NCBI RefSeq assembly: GCF_945890115.1
Contig: NZ_CAMDCK010000016.1
Coordinates: forward strand, 1-61,243
Length of the DNA stretch: 61,243 nt
Direction of reading: 5' to 3'
Source: Sphingorhabdus sp. EL138
GTDB taxonomy: Bacteria; Pseudomonadota; Alphaproteobacteria; Sphingomonadales; Sphingomonadaceae
A program made the position numbers and the translations under genes. How positions within the stretch are numbered: position 1 is the stretch's first letter; each line of letters begins with the position of its first letter. Under the pieces are notes generated by a model. That model saw only the letters and a list, made by a program, of their open reading frames with translations, was not told the DNA's origin and did not search any database. This document shows, piece by piece, positions 31,745-41,239 of the stretch.

Positions 31745-34405
31745 TTACCGACGTGCCAACGCCGCCTGCGCCGCCGCCAAACGCGCAATCGGCACACGAT
31801 AGGGTGAGGCGCTGACATAATCGAGGCCGACCTTTTCGCAAAAAGTGATCGACGCCGGATCGCCGCCATGTTCGCCGCAAATGCCCAATTTGATATCAGG
31901 ACGCGTTGCGCGGCCCTTATGCACGGCGATCTCGATCAATTGGCCAACGCCTTCGACATCTAGGCTGACAAAGGGGTCGCGGGCGTAAATGCCCTTGTCG
32001 ACATAATGCGTCAGGAAGCGTGCGGCGTCATCGCGACTGACACCCAAGGTGGTTTGCGTCAGGTCATTGGTGCCAAAGCTGAAGAAGCTGCCGACTTCGG
32101 CAATTTCATCGGCCATCAACGCCGCGCGGGGCAGTTCGATCATCGTGCCGACAAGATATTCAATCCGCTTACCCTGTTCGGCAAAGACCGCTTCTGCGGC
32201 CTTGTCGACGACGTCCTTCATCAATTCCAACTCGTGGCGCGTGCCGACGAGCGGGATCATGATTTCGGGCACAGGTGCGACGGCAAGGCTGCACGCGGCC
32301 TCAAAAATGGCCCGCGCCTGCATCTCGTAGATTTCGGGATAAGTGACACCCAAACGGCATCCACGGTGGCCAAGCATGGGGTTGAATTCATGCAGTTCGG
32401 ACGCGCGTTGTTTCAAAACCTCAACACCTACGCCCGCGGCTGCCGCAACCTCGGCAAATTCGCTTTCCTGATGCGGCAAGAATTCATGCAAGGGTGGGTC
32501 CAACAAACGAATGGTAACGGGCAGGCCCGCCATGACTTCGAAAATTGCGGCAAAATCCTTGCGCTGTTCGGGCAATAACTTGTCGAGCGCGACGCGGCGG
32601 CCCTTTTCATCATCGGCCAATATCATCTGGCGCACCGCAGTAATGCGGGCGGCGTCAAAGAACATATGCTCCGTCCGGCACAGGCCAATGCCCTCCGCCC
32701 CGAAATCGCGCGCGGTTTGCGCGTCGGACGGGGTTTCGGCATTGGCGCGGACCTTCATGCGGCGACCCGCATCGGCCCAGACCATCAACGTCCCGAAATC
32801 ACCCACCAATTCAGGTTGGATCGTCGGCACTTCGCCCGCCATCACTTCGCCGGTTGACCCATCCAATGTGATGATGTCGCCCTCTTTCAAGGTCCGCCCT
32901 GATATGCGCAAAACTTTGGCCGCTGCGTCAATCTGAAGGCTGCCTGCGCCCGATACGCAAGGCCGCCCCATGCCGCGTGCGACAACGGCAGCATGGCTGG
33001 TCATCCCGCCGCGCGCGGTCAAAATGCCCTTGGCGGCGTGCATACCGTGAATATCCTCAGGGCTGGTTTCGATACGGACCAATATAACCGCCTTGCCCAA
33101 TTCGCTGAACCGTTCGGCAGTATCGGCATCAAAGACAATTTCGCCCGATGCCGCGCCCGGTGACGCTGGCAGGCCAGAGGTCAGCACGTCGCGTGACGCT
33201 TGCGGATCCAGCGTTGGGTGCAACAACTGGTCCAGCGCCATCGGATCAATGCGCAACACCGCCTCATCGGTGGTGATCATGCCAGATTGGGCCATATCGA
33301 CGGCGATTTTCAAGGCGGCCTTGGCGGTGCGCTTGCCCGAACGGGTTTGCAGCATCCACAATTTCTCCCGCTCAACGGTGAATTCAATATCCTGCATATC
33401 GCGATAATGCGTTTCAAGAATGTCGAACACGCGCGCCAGTTCGGCATAAACCGTCGGCATCGCCTCTTCCATCGACAGCGGCTTTGCGCCTGCGCGTTCC
33501 CGTGCCGCCTTGGTCAGATATTGCGGGGTGCGTATCCCTGCGACAACATCCTCGCCCTGCGCATTGATCAGATATTCGCCGTAAAAGGCGTTCTCGCCCG
33601 TCGCCGGATCGCGGGTAAAGGCCACGCCCGTCGCCGACGTTTCGCCCATATTGCCAAAGACCATTGCCTGCACATTGACCGCAGTGCCCCAGTCGCCCGG
33701 AATATTGTTCAGGCGGCGATAGACCTTTGCCCGATCTGATTCCCATGATCCAAACACCGCGCCGACCGCGCCCCATAATTGGTCATGCACATCTTGCGGA
33801 AATGGCTTGCCCCATTCGGCAGCGACAAGGCGCTTATATTCGGCCACCAACGCCTTTAGGTCATCAGCGGACAATTCGGTATCAAGGTAGAAACCGCGAT
33901 CTTCCTTCGCGATCTCCAACGCCTCTTCAAACGCGCCATGATCCAATTCCAACACCACATCAGCATACATTTGAATGAAGCGGCGATAGCTGTCCCACGC
34001 AAAGCGCGCATCACCCGACGAAGCGGCCAGCCCTTCGACCGTCTGGTCATTCAGCCCCAAGTTCAACACCGTATCCATCATTCCCGGCATCGACACCCGC
34101 GCGCCCGAACGCACCGACACCAACAACGGATTGGCGGGATCGCCAAAGGATTTGCCCGTTACCTGCTCAATATGGGCAAGGCCATGGGCGACTTCGGCGC
34201 GGACACTGTCGGGGAAGCTTTGGCCATTGGTATAATAAGCCGCGCACATTTCGGTCGTGATCGTGAAGCCTGGGGGGACAGGCAAGCCAATCGACGCCAT
34301 GCCATCCAGATTCGCGCCCTTACCGCCCAAGATATTTTTATTGCCGCGAACGGTTTCGTCGCCGTCCGACACACCGCCACCGAACCGATATACATATTGG
34401 GTCAT
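31745..34405 (-). CDS. ppdK: Pyruvate, phosphate dikinase
   Basis: The 886-residue enzyme interconverts pyruvate, ATP and phosphate with PEP, AMP and pyrophosphate. It has the N-terminal ATP-grasp domain (LGGKGANLDGMASIGLPVPPGFTITT), the swivelling phosphohistidine domain with catalytic histidine in GGMTSHAAVVARGMGRPCVSG, and the C-terminal TIM barrel with GTNDLTQTTLGVSRDDA and the late cysteine in GICGEHGGDP. The length is normal for the family. It stands as a single gene with its own promoter region. Its role is in PEP/pyruvate balance in central metabolism. Confidence 0.97.
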   Translation of the reverse strand: MTQYVYRFGGGVSDGDETVRGNKNILGGKGANLDGMASIGLPVPPGFTITTEMCAAYYTNGQSFPDSVRAEVAHGLAHIEQVTGKSFGDPANPLLVSVRSGARVSMPGMMDTVLNLGLNDQTVEGLAASSGDARFAWDSYRRFIQMYADVVLELDHGAFEEALEIAKEDRGFYLDTELSADDLKALVAEYKRLVAAEWGKPFPQDVHDQLWGAVGAVFGSWESDRAKVYRRLNNIPGDWGTAVNVQAMVFGNMGETSATGVAFTRDPATGENAFYGEYLINAQGEDVVAGIRTPQYLTKAARERAGAKPLSMEEAMPTVYAELARVFDILETHYRDMQDIEFTVEREKLWMLQTRSGKRTAKAALKIAVDMAQSGMITTDEAVLRIDPMALDQLLHPTLDPQASRDVLTSGLPASPGAASGEIVFDADTAERFSELGKAVILVRIETSPEDIHGMHAAKGILTARGGMTSHAAVVARGMGRPCVSGAGSLQIDAAAKVLRISGRTLKEGDIITLDGSTGEVMAGEVPTIQPELVGDFGTLMVWADAGRRMKVRANAETPSDAQTARDFGAEGIGLCRTEHMFFDAARITAVRQMILADDEKGRRVALDKLLPEQRKDFAAIFEVMAGLPVTIRLLDPPLHEFLPHQESEFAEVAAAAGVGVEVLKQRASELHEFNPMLGHRGCRLGVTYPEIYEMQARAIFEAACSLAVAPVPEIMIPLVGTRHELELMKDVVDKAAEAVFAEQGKRIEYLVGTMIELPRAALMADEIAEVGSFFSFGTNDLTQTTLGVSRDDAARFLTHYVDKGIYARDPFVSLDVEGVGQLIEIAVHKGRATRPDIKLGICGEHGGDPASITFCEKVGLDYVSASPYRVPIARLAAAQAALARR

Positions 34406-34488
34406 CCCGCAGCCATTCCTTTTACTTGGCTTTATTGCTTGGCCGCCGTTGTGCAGTGCAGCGCATTGGAGTCAAGTCCGCAGGGCGG

Positions 34489-35016
34489 TTATTTTCCGGA
34501 TTTATTGGCGAATAACATGAAGCGCGCCAAAGGCCATTTGAAAGAGAGCAGATACAAGACGTGCAATACGACCAGCGCAACCGCCAGATTTGCGAGATAT
34601 TCATGCGCTTCTTCGGTCATTTCGCCGGATTCATCTTCGCGGCCCTCGCGTGCATTTTCACCCGAAAGGGAAAAGGAACTAAGCGCGCTTGGCTGCAACG
34701 CGCGCCCCTTGTCCATCATGATACCCGTGCCCGTTGCGCCAATCACGGAAATAGCGATTCCCGCCAGCAGGACTTGGCTAATGGCCGGATGGGTCATGAT
34801 ACCTTTTAGGTGCAAATCCTTGAACGAGGGGTGGAAACGCGCAAGCCCCAATTGCGGCGCGCCGCTCAACGCCCAAATCAGCCGGAATAATATCAAGGCC
34901 GCCACGCCATAGCCCAGCCACGCATGGACAAGGCCCATTTCGCCCGAAAAATAGGCCCCCAATACGCTCAGCGCGAGAAAGGCGTGAAAAATGCGGATGC
35001 GGTGCATGACGGCCAT
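34489..35016 (-). CDS. Cytochrome b561-family membrane protein
   Basis: The 175-residue protein has four hydrophobic segments with histidines for b-type heme (RIFHAFLALSVLGAYFSGEMGLVHAWLGYGV in outline; late HEYLANLAVALVVLHVLY). The family moves electrons between membrane and periplasmic partners. A charged loop (SLSGENAREGREDESGEMTEE) lies between the third and fourth segments. The ATG at 35016 was chosen for AAAGGAAC upstream. The redox partner cannot be inferred from the neighbours. Confidence 0.82.
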   Translation of the reverse strand: MAVMHRIRIFHAFLALSVLGAYFSGEMGLVHAWLGYGVAALILFRLIWALSGAPQLGLARFHPSFKDLHLKGIMTHPAISQVLLAGIAISVIGATGTGIMMDKGRALQPSALSSFSLSGENAREGREDESGEMTEEAHEYLANLAVALVVLHVLYLLSFKWPLARFMLFANKSGK

Positions 35017-35124
35017 ATGTATGTTCCTTTCGACAGGAAACACGCCAAACGCCCATTCGGCCCCGATGGCATTGATTTAGATCACGCGCCGCCCTGCTGA
35101 ACTTGTTCAGCGTGACGCCCGACC

Positions 35125-37329
35125 CTATCCCTCAATCTTCGAAAAATCGGCCACTTGGGTGACCGCATCGCGGAACCGCGCGAGTAAGCCCAAACGAAAG
35201 GCGCGCTTGGCTGGGTCGGGATCGTTGACCATGACGCCTTCAAAAAAGGCATCAATAGGTGCACGTAAACTGGCCAATGCCGCCATTGCGCCTTCGAAAT
35301 CTTCGACCGACAAGGCGGCTGCGGCCTTGGGTTCAGCGGTGTTGAGGGCGGTCAGGAGGGCAAGCTCCTCCGTCACCAAGTCGGCCGGCGCAGGTGCAGC
35401 CGCATCAACGCCGTCAGCCTGCTTCAATATATTCGCCGCACGCTTATACGCCGCCAACAGGTTCGCACCCTCAGCGGTCGTGATATAGGCCTGCAACGCC
35501 TTCACCCGCGCCAGCAGCCGGACAAGATCATCCTCACCACCCAGGCTAAACACCGCATCAATCAAGTCATGCCGCACGCCTGCTTCGCGTTGTTGGACTT
35601 TGAGGCGATCAACAAAAAACGCGCCCAGTTCTGACGACACCTTTATGGCAGGCTTGTCGAAGATATCCTCCAGCTCCAGGTCTATCGTCTTCTGTACTGC
35701 TCGTGCCCTGAATAAATCTTCCGCGCGATGAATTTCAATGTTTTCATCCCGCAGCACCCTAGTGAAATTTGATGCCCTACCTTCGATTTCCCGCTGAATT
35801 TTATCAAAAACGAGATGTTGAGTAGCCTGAACATGGCAATGTCGCAGATTAAGCCGAAGATTGTTCTCTAAAATTGTTGCAACCACTGCAATGGCCGCGC
35901 GCCTGAGAGCAAATGGGTCCTTCGAGCCTGATGGCTTCAAATCTGCAAAGAAGAACCCTACCAAAGTGTCGAACTTCTCAGCTAAACACACAGCAACAGT
36001 GACAGGCGCAGTCGGCACCTCATTACCCTGCCCAACGGGCTTATAATGATCACGGATGGCCGCGACTACTTCGGGTGCCTCACCTTGCGCGGCGGCATAA
36101 TAAGCACCCATAAGACCTTGAAGCTCGGGAAATTCTCCGACCATGCCCGTAACAAGGTCAACTTTGCAGAGACGTGCTGCGCGCTCAACCAGATCAGGAT
36201 CGGCACCCTTCACAACGCCCGTGTCCACTAACCAGCGTGCGAGCCTCGCAATTCGTTCCACGCGCTCGGCAAGCGTTCCAAGCTTTTCGTGGAAGACAAT
36301 GTCCTTAAGTTTTTCGGCCTGTTTCTCCAGCGCGACCTTTAAATCCTGTTCCCAGAAGAATTTCGCATCGGACAGACGCGCGGCTAATACCTTTTCATTA
36401 CCCGCAACAATCGCCGCCCCATTGTCATGCGCATCGATATTTGCGGTGCAGACAAATGCATTGGCCAGTCTGCCCGCTGCATCATGGCACACAAAATATT
36501 TCTGGTTCACGCGCGCGGTCAATTGAATGACCTCTTGCGGCACGTCGAGAAAGGCGGCGTCGAAGCGGCCAAGCATCGGCACAGGCCATTCGGTCAGGCC
36601 CGCATTTTCGATGACTAGGCCTTCATCTTCCACCAAAGTCAGGCCAGCGGCCTCTGCCGCCGCCTTCGCACCGTCACGAATGATGCGGCAGCGTTCGGAA
36701 AAATGAACCAGAACATGGGCCGCGCGCAGCTTCTCAATATAATCGCCTGCATTGCCGATGGTAACAACGCCGCTGTGATGGAAGCGATGCCCCATCGTCT
36801 CGGCGCCGCTCACAATGCCATCAACGTCGCAATGCACGACTGCGTCGCCCAACAAAGCGACGATGCCCTGCAATGGACGGACCCAACGCAGGCTTTCGGT
36901 CGAGACCGACGCCGCGCCCCAGCGTTGCGATTTGGGCCATGGGAAGGCACGGATGATCGCGGGGATCGCCTCTGCCAGAACATCGGCCGTCTGACGCCCT
37001 GCCTTTTCCACCACCGCGTAATAGACGCCATCGCGTTCGACCAACTGGTCTTGCGAAAGGCCGGTTTTGCGCAAGAACCCCTCCATCGCCTGCGGCGGCG
37101 CGCCGACCTTTGGCCCTTTGGTTTCTTCGGACACAGCCTCGGTCGCCAGCGGCAATCCGGTCGCGATTAACGCAAGGCGGCGCGGCGTGGCGAAGGTTTC
37201 CACCGACGCCGCCGCAAGCCCAGCCTTGGCCAATGCATCGTTAAACAGGCGAGCCAAATCTTCCTTGGCCTTTAATTGCATCCGCGCAGGGATTTCTTCG
37301 GAGCGCAGTTCAAGCAGGAAGTCGGTCAT
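35125..37329 (-). CDS. glyS: Glycyl-tRNA synthetase beta subunit
   Basis: The 734-residue subunit recognises tRNA-Gly. The start MTDFLLELRSEEIPARMQ is canonical; an in-frame upstream ATG falls in a repeat and was rejected. FFWEQDLK and the late ADRLKV/RHDLIDAVF region are family marks. Between ILENNLRLNL and LGAFFVDRLKV, roughly 65 residues (DNA about 35640-35880) look extra or reshuffled relative to the usual sequence. This DNA is visibly more AT-rich and uses different codons. The gene follows glyQ in the same direction with a repeat between them. Confidence 0.96.
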   Translation of the reverse strand: MTDFLLELRSEEIPARMQLKAKEDLARLFNDALAKAGLAAASVETFATPRRLALIATGLPLATEAVSEETKGPKVGAPPQAMEGFLRKTGLSQDQLVERDGVYYAVVEKAGRQTADVLAEAIPAIIRAFPWPKSQRWGAASVSTESLRWVRPLQGIVALLGDAVVHCDVDGIVSGAETMGHRFHHSGVVTIGNAGDYIEKLRAAHVLVHFSERCRIIRDGAKAAAEAAGLTLVEDEGLVIENAGLTEWPVPMLGRFDAAFLDVPQEVIQLTARVNQKYFVCHDAAGRLANAFVCTANIDAHDNGAAIVAGNEKVLAARLSDAKFFWEQDLKVALEKQAEKLKDIVFHEKLGTLAERVERIARLARWLVDTGVVKGADPDLVERAARLCKVDLVTGMVGEFPELQGLMGAYYAAAQGEAPEVVAAIRDHYKPVGQGNEVPTAPVTVAVCLAEKFDTLVGFFFADLKPSGSKDPFALRRAAIAVVATILENNLRLNLRHCHVQATQHLVFDKIQREIEGRASNFTRVLRDENIEIHRAEDLFRARAVQKTIDLELEDIFDKPAIKVSSELGAFFVDRLKVQQREAGVRHDLIDAVFSLGGEDDLVRLLARVKALQAYITTAEGANLLAAYKRAANILKQADGVDAAAPAPADLVTEELALLTALNTAEPKAAAALSVEDFEGAMAALASLRAPIDAFFEGVMVNDPDPAKRAFRLGLLARFRDAVTQVADFSKIEG

Positions 37330-37357
37330 ATTAAATCCCCGTCGACCAAAGCCATTG

Positions 37358-37463
37358 TCATTCCCGCGCATGCGGGAATCCATGGTCGACCCTGTTCACC
37401 CAAGCCACCCTTGTTACGTAAACTTAAAGTGCAGGCCATGGATCCCCGCCTTCGCGGGGATGA
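37358..37463. repeat. Inverted pair of REP-like hairpins between glyQ and glyS
   Basis: A 28-bp unit beginning TCATTCCCGCGCATGCGGGA (37358-37385) recurs in inverted, diverged form at 37436-37463. Each has an internal stem of CCCGC/GCGGG type. The pair sits inside the glyQ-glyS transcript and may affect message stability. Confidence 0.7.
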
Positions 37464-37495
37464 CACATTATGCGTTGACGGGGCGATGGTCTGAA

Positions 37496-38413
37496 TCACG
37501 CCGCGCGCCAACTTGGATGGCGACTGTTCCAGTCGGGGGCATTTTTATCCATCCATGCCTGGCAACTGCCTTTGGCAAGGTCGCGGACGCGGCCCATATA
37601 GCTGGCGCGTTCCTGCACGGAAATGACGCCGCGCGCCTGAAGCACGTTGAAGATATGGCTCGCCTTAATCGCTTGTTCATAAGCGGGAATGGGTAAGCCA
37701 TGTTGCAGGCAGCTCTCGCATTCCGCCGTCGCTTTTTTGAACGCATCAAACAACATGTCGGTGTCGGCGACTTCGAAATGATAAGTGCTCATCTGCCGCT
37801 CATTTTCGCGGAAAATGTCCCCATAAGTCACCGCCGGACGATCCGCCGTGGCGTTGTTATACACAAGGTCGAAAATGCTGTCCTTGTTCTGGATATACAT
37901 CGCCAGCCGTTCCAGACCATAAGTCAGCTCGCCCGAAACCGGTTTGCAGTCAAAGCCACCCATTTGCTGAAAATAGGTGAACTGAGTTACCTCCATACCG
38001 TCGCACCATATTTCCCAGCCAAGGCCCCATGCGCCCAGCGTCGGGCTTTCCCAGTCATCTTCGACAAAGCGGATGTCGTGGAGCAATGGGTCAATGCCAA
38101 TGGCCTTTAACGAGCCAAGATAAAGCTCCTGCAGATTGGGCGGGCTTGGTTTCAAAATCACCTGATATTGATAATAAGCGCCCAGCCGGTTGGGGTTTTC
38201 GCCATAGCGCCCATCGGTTGGGCGGCGCGATGGCTGCACAAAGGCGGCGTTCCATGGGTCCGGCCCCAACGCGCGCAGGGTCGTCGCCGTGTGGAATGTG
38301 CCAGCGCCCATTTCCATGTCATAAGGCTGCAATATCGCACAGCCTTGCTTACCCCAATAATCATGGAGAGTGAGGATTAAATCCTGAAAACTTAGTGGCG
38401 CAACGTCGGACAT
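37496..38413 (-). CDS. glyQ: Glycyl-tRNA synthetase alpha subunit
   Basis: The 305-residue catalytic subunit charges tRNA-Gly with glycine. The sequence [41 protein letters not shown] (in outline), [16 protein letters not shown] and [17 protein letters not shown] is unmistakable. I chose the ATG at 38413, giving [10 protein letters not shown], as relatives begin near this point; an ATG 15 codons upstream is open. It is upstream of glyS in the same direction. Confidence 0.97.
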   Translation of the reverse strand: MSDVAPLSFQDLILTLHDYWGKQGCAILQPYDMEMGAGTFHTATTLRALGPDPWNAAFVQPSRRPTDGRYGENPNRLGAYYQYQVILKPSPPNLQELYLGSLKAIGIDPLLHDIRFVEDDWESPTLGAWGLGWEIWCDGMEVTQFTYFQQMGGFDCKPVSGELTYGLERLAMYIQNKDSIFDLVYNNATADRPAVTYGDIFRENERQMSTYHFEVADTDMLFDAFKKATAECESCLQHGLPIPAYEQAIKASHIFNVLQARGVISVQERASYMGRVRDLAKGSCQAWMDKNAPDWNSRHPSWRAA

Positions 38414-38531
38414 GGCCAGCCATTGGCGGAGATAGGCGGCTAAATCAAGGTTATGCATAAGCGCACGGGTTTTTGTCAGTCTTGCATAGCATTATGTAAG
38501 GTGTTGTTGACATTATGCGCGAATCGGCATA

Positions 38532-38568
38532 GTCAGGTTTCCATGACACAAAGACACTGGAACCTGAC
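38532..38568 (+). promoter_or_regulatory. Hairpin abutting the HTH-gene start codon
   Basis: GTCAGGTTTCCA (38532-38543) and TGGAACCTGAC (38558-38568) are complementary with one bulged base, and the second arm ends directly at the ATG. The arm contains the only GGAA-like ribosome site, so the fold could block translation; as DNA it could be an autoregulatory operator. Confidence 0.4.
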
Positions 38569-38781
38569 ATGAAAAACCAGCTCAAAGTGCTGCGCGCGAT
38601 GCGCAATTGGAGTCAGGCCGATTTGGGCGAGCAGCTCGATGTGTCGCGTCAGGCGGTGAATGCGATTGAAACGGGGAAATATGACCCGTCGCTGCCGCTG
38701 GCGTTCAAGATTTCACGGCTGTTTGACTTGCCGATCGAGGAGATTTTCGATGACGGATTTGACGGAGGGGAACATGTTTGA
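38569..38781 (+). CDS. XRE-family HTH transcriptional regulator (small)
   Basis: The 70-residue protein is almost all Cro/CI-type helix-turn-helix: LKVLRAMRNWSQADLGEQLDVSRQAVNAIETGKYDPSLPLAFKISRLFDLPIEEIF in outline. Small one-domain regulators of this group are often paired with a membrane protein gene, as here. The next gene starts 8 bp before its stop. A hairpin touches its own start codon, which suggests autoregulation. Confidence 0.9.
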   Translation: MKNQLKVLRAMRNWSQADLGEQLDVSRQAVNAIETGKYDPSLPLAFKISRLFDLPIEEIFDDGFDGGEHV

Positions 38782-39430
38782 TCCAAATGAAGGTCAAAAT
38801 AGCGGCTTAAGGCGGCCCATATGGATCATGCTAGCTGCGCTGGGTATCGTTATGATATCGGGCTTTATTGCAGGTTTTTCGGTCCATTATCAAAACGAAG
38901 GCGGCAGGGCCTTTAACGGAATCGCAGCCGCGATATTCGCCGCGGCCATTCTTGGTATCATTGGCCTCGGTTACAGGACTTGGCAAAATGCAAAGGCAGG
39001 GAAAGTGTCCGGTGAAAATTTAACGCCGCGCGAACGGCGGAGGCGCTATATTTTGTCAGGCTGCATTTTTCTCGGCTGGATCATGGGCATCGGCTTACCC
39101 ATCATGTTCGAAGGCAGAGGGAGTGCCGAGGCAGTAACAATTTTCAGCAATAGTCCGCTGCCGACAAACATTGCGTTGGCATTTGTGTTCGTTCTCTTAG
39201 TTATTGTCCCTGCAATTACATGGTATTGGCATCGCTACGCCGTCGACGAAATGGAAGAATCTGCCTATCGCGATGGCGGCTATTACGCAGCTTACGCCTT
39301 TTTATTCCTCACACCATTGTGGTGGCTGTTGTGGCGCGGGGGACTTTTGCCCGAACCTAATGGTGTTGCCATTTACCTAACCTTTTCATTAGTCTGGACA
39401 ACAGTCTGGTTCTGGAAAAAATACCTCTAA
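38774..39430 (+). CDS. Multi-pass membrane protein paired with HTH regulator
   Basis: The 218-residue protein has about six hydrophobic segments (first WIMLAALGIVMISGFIAGFSV, last VAIYLTFSLVWTTVWFW). GGAGG lies 5 bp before the chosen ATG; an alternative ATG at 38750 also has a good site. The family is not recognised; the partnership with a small XRE regulator suggests it senses membrane or cell state, or is the regulated target. Confidence 0.75.
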   Translation: MFDPNEGQNSGLRRPIWIMLAALGIVMISGFIAGFSVHYQNEGGRAFNGIAAAIFAAAILGIIGLGYRTWQNAKAGKVSGENLTPRERRRRYILSGCIFLGWIMGIGLPIMFEGRGSAEAVTIFSNSPLPTNIALAFVFVLLVIVPAITWYWHRYAVDEMEESAYRDGGYYAAYAFLFLTPLWWLLWRGGLLPEPNGVAIYLTFSLVWTTVWFWKKYL

Positions 39431-39486
39431 CTACCGGTCCAATAACGTCGAATTATACTTTCACCTATATTTAAAGGAGAATATCG

Positions 39487-40437
39487 ATGCGCATTACTTT
39501 GAAGTCCTTATTAGCCGCCACTGCGACTTGCGCATTAATATGGGCAGCGCCCGTTGCGGCGCAGACAACGCCAACCGAAGCTCCGGCATCGGTCACCGCG
39601 CTTGATCCCGTCAAGGCGGCGCCTGCGCTCAAGGACGTCGATCCTGCCTTGTGGGTGATTAAGGACGAAGACACGACCATTTACCTGTTCGGAAGCATCC
39701 ATATCTTAAAGCCAGGTCTTGGCTGGTTTGATGATGGCGTAAAGACGGCTTTTGATAGTTCAGACCAATTGGTATTGGAACTGGTCGAGCCGCCTGCGGC
39801 AGAGGCCCAAGCCTTGTTTGGCAAGCTGGCGATGGATCAACAGGGCAAGACCTTGCGCTCCAAAATGAAGGATGCGGACCGTGCGATGTATGACGCGGCG
39901 ATGGGCAAGCTTGGCATTCCCGCGCCCGCTTTCGACCCGTTTGAGCCATGGGCGGCGGGGATCACTCTGTCCGTGCTAGCATTGCAAAAATCCGGCTTTG
40001 ACCCCAATAGCGGCGTTGAAAAACAACTGACGGCGGCGGCGAAGGTCAGCAACAAGCCAATTGCTGGACTTGAAACTATGGAATTTCAGCTTGGGGTGTT
40101 CGATACCCTGCCCGAGGCCGAGCAAATTGCATTTTTGGTCGAAACGGCAAAGATGATTGATGATACCACCAGCATGATGGATAAAATGGTCGACATGTGG
40201 GGATCAGCGGACACCGAAAGCCTTGCCCAACTTATGAATGAAGGGATGACCAGCCGGATATTATACGATGCGCTACTGACCAAGCGGAATGCCAATTGGG
40301 CGAAATGGATTTCGACCAAGATGGACAGGCCGGGCGTGACGTTCATCGCGGTTGGCGCAGGCCATCTGGCTGGCGCAACAAGTGTTCAGGCCTTGCTTCC
40401 GGCCTATGGCCTCACTGCAACACGGGTGGCCTATTAA
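39487..40437 (+). CDS. TraB/GumN-family protein
   Basis: The 316-residue protein has a signal peptide ending near APVAAQ, then the TraB/GumN domain with TTIYLFGSIHILKPG, QLVLELVEP and the C-terminal FIAVGAGHLAGATSVQALL. The conserved GxxH motifs resemble those of the Tiki metalloprotease superfamily. It is probably periplasmic. AAAGGAG precedes the ATG. The function in bacteria is not settled. Confidence 0.88.
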   Translation: MRITLKSLLAATATCALIWAAPVAAQTTPTEAPASVTALDPVKAAPALKDVDPALWVIKDEDTTIYLFGSIHILKPGLGWFDDGVKTAFDSSDQLVLELVEPPAAEAQALFGKLAMDQQGKTLRSKMKDADRAMYDAAMGKLGIPAPAFDPFEPWAAGITLSVLALQKSGFDPNSGVEKQLTAAAKVSNKPIAGLETMEFQLGVFDTLPEAEQIAFLVETAKMIDDTTSMMDKMVDMWGSADTESLAQLMNEGMTSRILYDALLTKRNANWAKWISTKMDRPGVTFIAVGAGHLAGATSVQALLPAYGLTATRVAY

Positions 40438-40516
40438 GCTTTGATGTGTAAGATAAGCGAAGGTCGGGCCGAGAACGCTCGGCCTTCACTTTTGCGCAGG
40501 ATAGATCGGGGAAAAA

Positions 40517-41239
40517 ATGCAACTTGGCGAGCCTGCCCGTGAAGCGTTTTCCGCGCGACCCTATTATCCCGGCCTGCTGCCCAGCATAAGTTTCATCATA
40601 TCCTATTTCGTCCTGCAAGGCGTATGCACAGTCATCATCATCGCCGCGACGCAAGGCGACCGCGCCACGCCAGCGCCGATATCGGTCATCTTCGGATTAG
40701 TGGCATCCGCCATCGCCCAACTGATGCTCATGTGGCTGTATCTGCGTAAAAATGGCCGGATGGAGGCATTGGGCCTTTATGATTTCGGCAGGGTTCCGCT
40801 GCACAAGGCAACCGCGCTTGCCGTCTTACTGGTCAGCACGGCGATGATATTCAATTTTATATATGCGACGTACGTTATTCCGGGCGTTGGCATGCAAGAG
40901 GGAATAGCGAAGGTCCTGGCGGACATAGACCGGACGCCGCTGAACATGGCGACCATTTTCTTCGCCATTGCGATTGCCGCGCCCATTGTGGAAGAATTGC
41001 TGTTTCGCGGGTTGTTACAAAATGCACTGGCGAAATATATGCCCATTTGGGGCGCGATTCTATTGTCGTCATTCCTCTTCGCCTTGGTGCATTTGCAACT
41101 ATATGCGATCCCTGCCCTCATGTCGCTGAGCATTGCCTTTGGCTATCTTTATCACCGCACGGGGTCACTGCGCACCAACATCATCCTGCACATGGCCAAT
41201 AACGTCTTTGCATTGGTGATGACGCAGTTCGTAAATTAA
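40517..41239 (+). CDS. CPBP-family intramembrane metalloprotease
   Basis: The 240-residue protein has several membrane helices and the CPBP/Abi motifs: EExxxR in PIVEELLFRGLLQNAL, FALVHLQ, and HMANNVFALV near the end. Members are glutamic or metal-dependent intramembrane proteases, or have lost activity; some serve in bacteriocin self-immunity. It converges on the LD-carboxypeptidase gene, whose 3' end overlaps by 4 bp. Confidence 0.9.
   Translation: MQLGEPAREAFSARPYYPGLLPSISFIISYFVLQGVCTVIIIAATQGDRATPAPISVIFGLVASAIAQLMLMWLYLRKNGRMEALGLYDFGRVPLHKATALAVLLVSTAMIFNFIYATYVIPGVGMQEGIAKVLADIDRTPLNMATIFFAIAIAAPIVEELLFRGLLQNALAKYMPIWGAILLSSFLFALVHLQLYAIPALMSLSIAFGYLYHRTGSLRTNIILHMANNVFALVMTQFVN

Noticed and set aside
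33938-34912. Long open frame (324 codons) on the plus strand across ppdK and the cytochrome b561-like gene
   Set aside because: It lies antisense to clear genes and its translation has no domain or ribosome-binding site; it is a by-product of high-GC codon bias.
37330-37383. N-terminal extension of glyS (MDSRMRGNDNGFGRRG...)
   Set aside because: It is the translation of a REP-like repeat, and the canonical start MTDFLLELRSEEIP lies just downstream.
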